DNA of 33,682 nt from contig JAFLSX010000024.1 in assembly GCA_022510705.1 (NCBI GenBank), forward strand, positions 1 through 33,682, given 5' to 3'. This document shows positions 33,254 to 33,682 of this stretch, piece by piece. The stretch is from Lachnospiraceae bacterium. GTDB taxonomy: Bacteria > Bacillota > Clostridia > Lachnospirales > Lachnospiraceae. A program made the translations under genes and the position numbers. Each line of letters begins with the position of its first letter. Position 1 is the stretch's first letter. The notes under the pieces were generated by a model. The model was not told the DNA's origin and did no database searches. It saw nothing but the letters and a program-made list of their open reading frames with translations.

Positions 33254-33682
33254 AGCGGTCATAAATATAATTTTTATCGAGTCTTGTTTCGAATTCTTCC
33301 ACAGGAAGAGGCTTATCAAAATAGAACCCCTGTGCGAGATTACATTTATTATCCACAAGGAGTTTTACCTGTTCTTTTGTTTCAACACCCTCGGAAATAC
33401 ATTCGAGTCCCATTGCCTGAGTCATAGCAACGATATACTTGAACATTGTGTCCTTTTGAACAGGATTCTCATCTCCTTTAGCCGGCAAAAGGCTCCTATC
33501 CAGCTTTAAAACGTTCCAAGGTATCTCCTTGATGAGGTTAAGGGAAGAGTAACCAATACCGAAGTCATCCACAGAAGTGAAAACACCTGATTGCTGGAGA
33601 CCTCCGATAATACGTTTCAGGTCTTTAAACTCGACGTCGGTAGTTGTCTCGGTAAGCTCTATTTCTATGTATTCATGCGGAA
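33252..33682 (-). CDS. EAL-domain protein, C-terminal part (cyclic-di-GMP phosphodiesterase), 5' end outside window
   Basis: The frame is open from the window edge to 33252, so about 143 C-terminal residues are visible; the GTG at 33572 is internal. EAL phosphodiesterases hydrolyse c-di-GMP to pGpG with Mg2+ or Mn2+. Seen are IELTETT (metal-binding Glu), DDFGIGYSSL, LKLDRS with the catalytic Lys, ISEGVET with the catalytic Glu and QGFYFDKPLP, so the visible catalytic set is intact. The EAL signature itself and any sensor or GGDEF domain lie upstream. A strong terminator follows directly. It is probably unrelated to thl. Confidence 0.93.
   Translation of the reverse strand, partial: PHEYIEIELTETTTDVEFKDLKRIIGGLQQSGVFTSVDDFGIGYSSLNLIKEIPWNVLKLDRSLLPAKGDENPVQKDTMFKYIVAMTQAMGLECISEGVETKEQVKLLVDNKCNLAQGFYFDKPLPVEEFETRLDKNYIYDR

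Noticed and set aside
1-33682. CRISPR array, insertion sequence, prophage or toxin system
   Set aside because: No regularly spaced repeats, transposase, integrase or phage genes were seen. The DUF4304-like gene can occur near toxin loci, but no toxin is present.

Overview
The window looks like chromosomal DNA from an anaerobic, low-to-mid GC Firmicute of class Clostridia, most likely family Lachnospiraceae. The signs are a complete saccharolytic butyrate pathway (thl, crt, hbd, bcd, etfB, etfA, plus ptb-buk), an FMN-riboswitch-controlled RibU, strong AGGAGG-type ribosome binding sites, sigma-A promoters with 17-bp spacers, and a sortase-type surface protein with a SPxTG signal. No phage, insertion sequence, CRISPR array or integrase is visible. 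Genus is not determinable by eye.

Region 1 (1-6155, all minus strand) is a tRNA-maturation and housekeeping cluster. It is transcribed from high to low coordinates: a YcxB-like membrane protein, tsaE, tsaB, rimI, a small Cys-rich protein, rnz (RNase Z), an unknown membrane-anchored protein, tsaD and ispD, then a tRNA-Ser(UGA) with its own promoter, cut by the window edge. TsaB, TsaD and TsaE make t6A on ANN-decoding tRNAs, and RNase Z trims tRNA 3' ends.

Region 2 (6178-10570, minus) has mscL with a zinc-ribbon tail, ribU behind an FMN riboswitch and terminator, and tex with an unusual low-complexity insert. Region 3 (10542-12187, plus) is a three-gene set: a DUF4190-like membrane protein, a small HExxH protein resembling the SprA-related putative metallopeptidases, and a DUF975-like membrane protein. 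It converges on prfB (programmed +1 frameshift), which follows secA (minus). An SLC13/ArsB-type permease (minus) and a 1151-aa cell-wall-anchored repeat protein (plus) are divergent. The latter shares a perfect palindromic terminator with a convergent DUF4304-like gene.

Region 4 (20975-22702, minus) carries DUF4304-like, nitroreductase and PNPOx-like genes. Region 5 (22853-32976, minus) is the butyrate block. A promoter upstream of thl drives thl-crt-hbd-bcd-etfB-etfA, ending at a strong terminator. A 502-aa unknown membrane-anchored gene follows, then ptb-buk from its own promoter. Together these convert acetyl-CoA to crotonyl-CoA, reduce it through the flavin-based electron-bifurcating Bcd/Etf complex, and release butyrate with ATP formation through butyryl-phosphate. 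The right edge holds the C-terminal part of an EAL-domain (c-di-GMP phosphodiesterase) gene.

Two gene-free stretches exceed 300 bases. 7556-7992 contains the riboswitch, its terminator and promoter. 32875-33251 contains the thl promoter, short inverted repeats and two terminator-like hairpins. I found no clearly new multi-gene system. The most unusual items are the HExxH mini-protein, the surface protein whose SpaA-like domain lacks the isopeptide lysine, the unknown gene between the two butyrate transcripts, and a structured intergenic element at 26658-26720.
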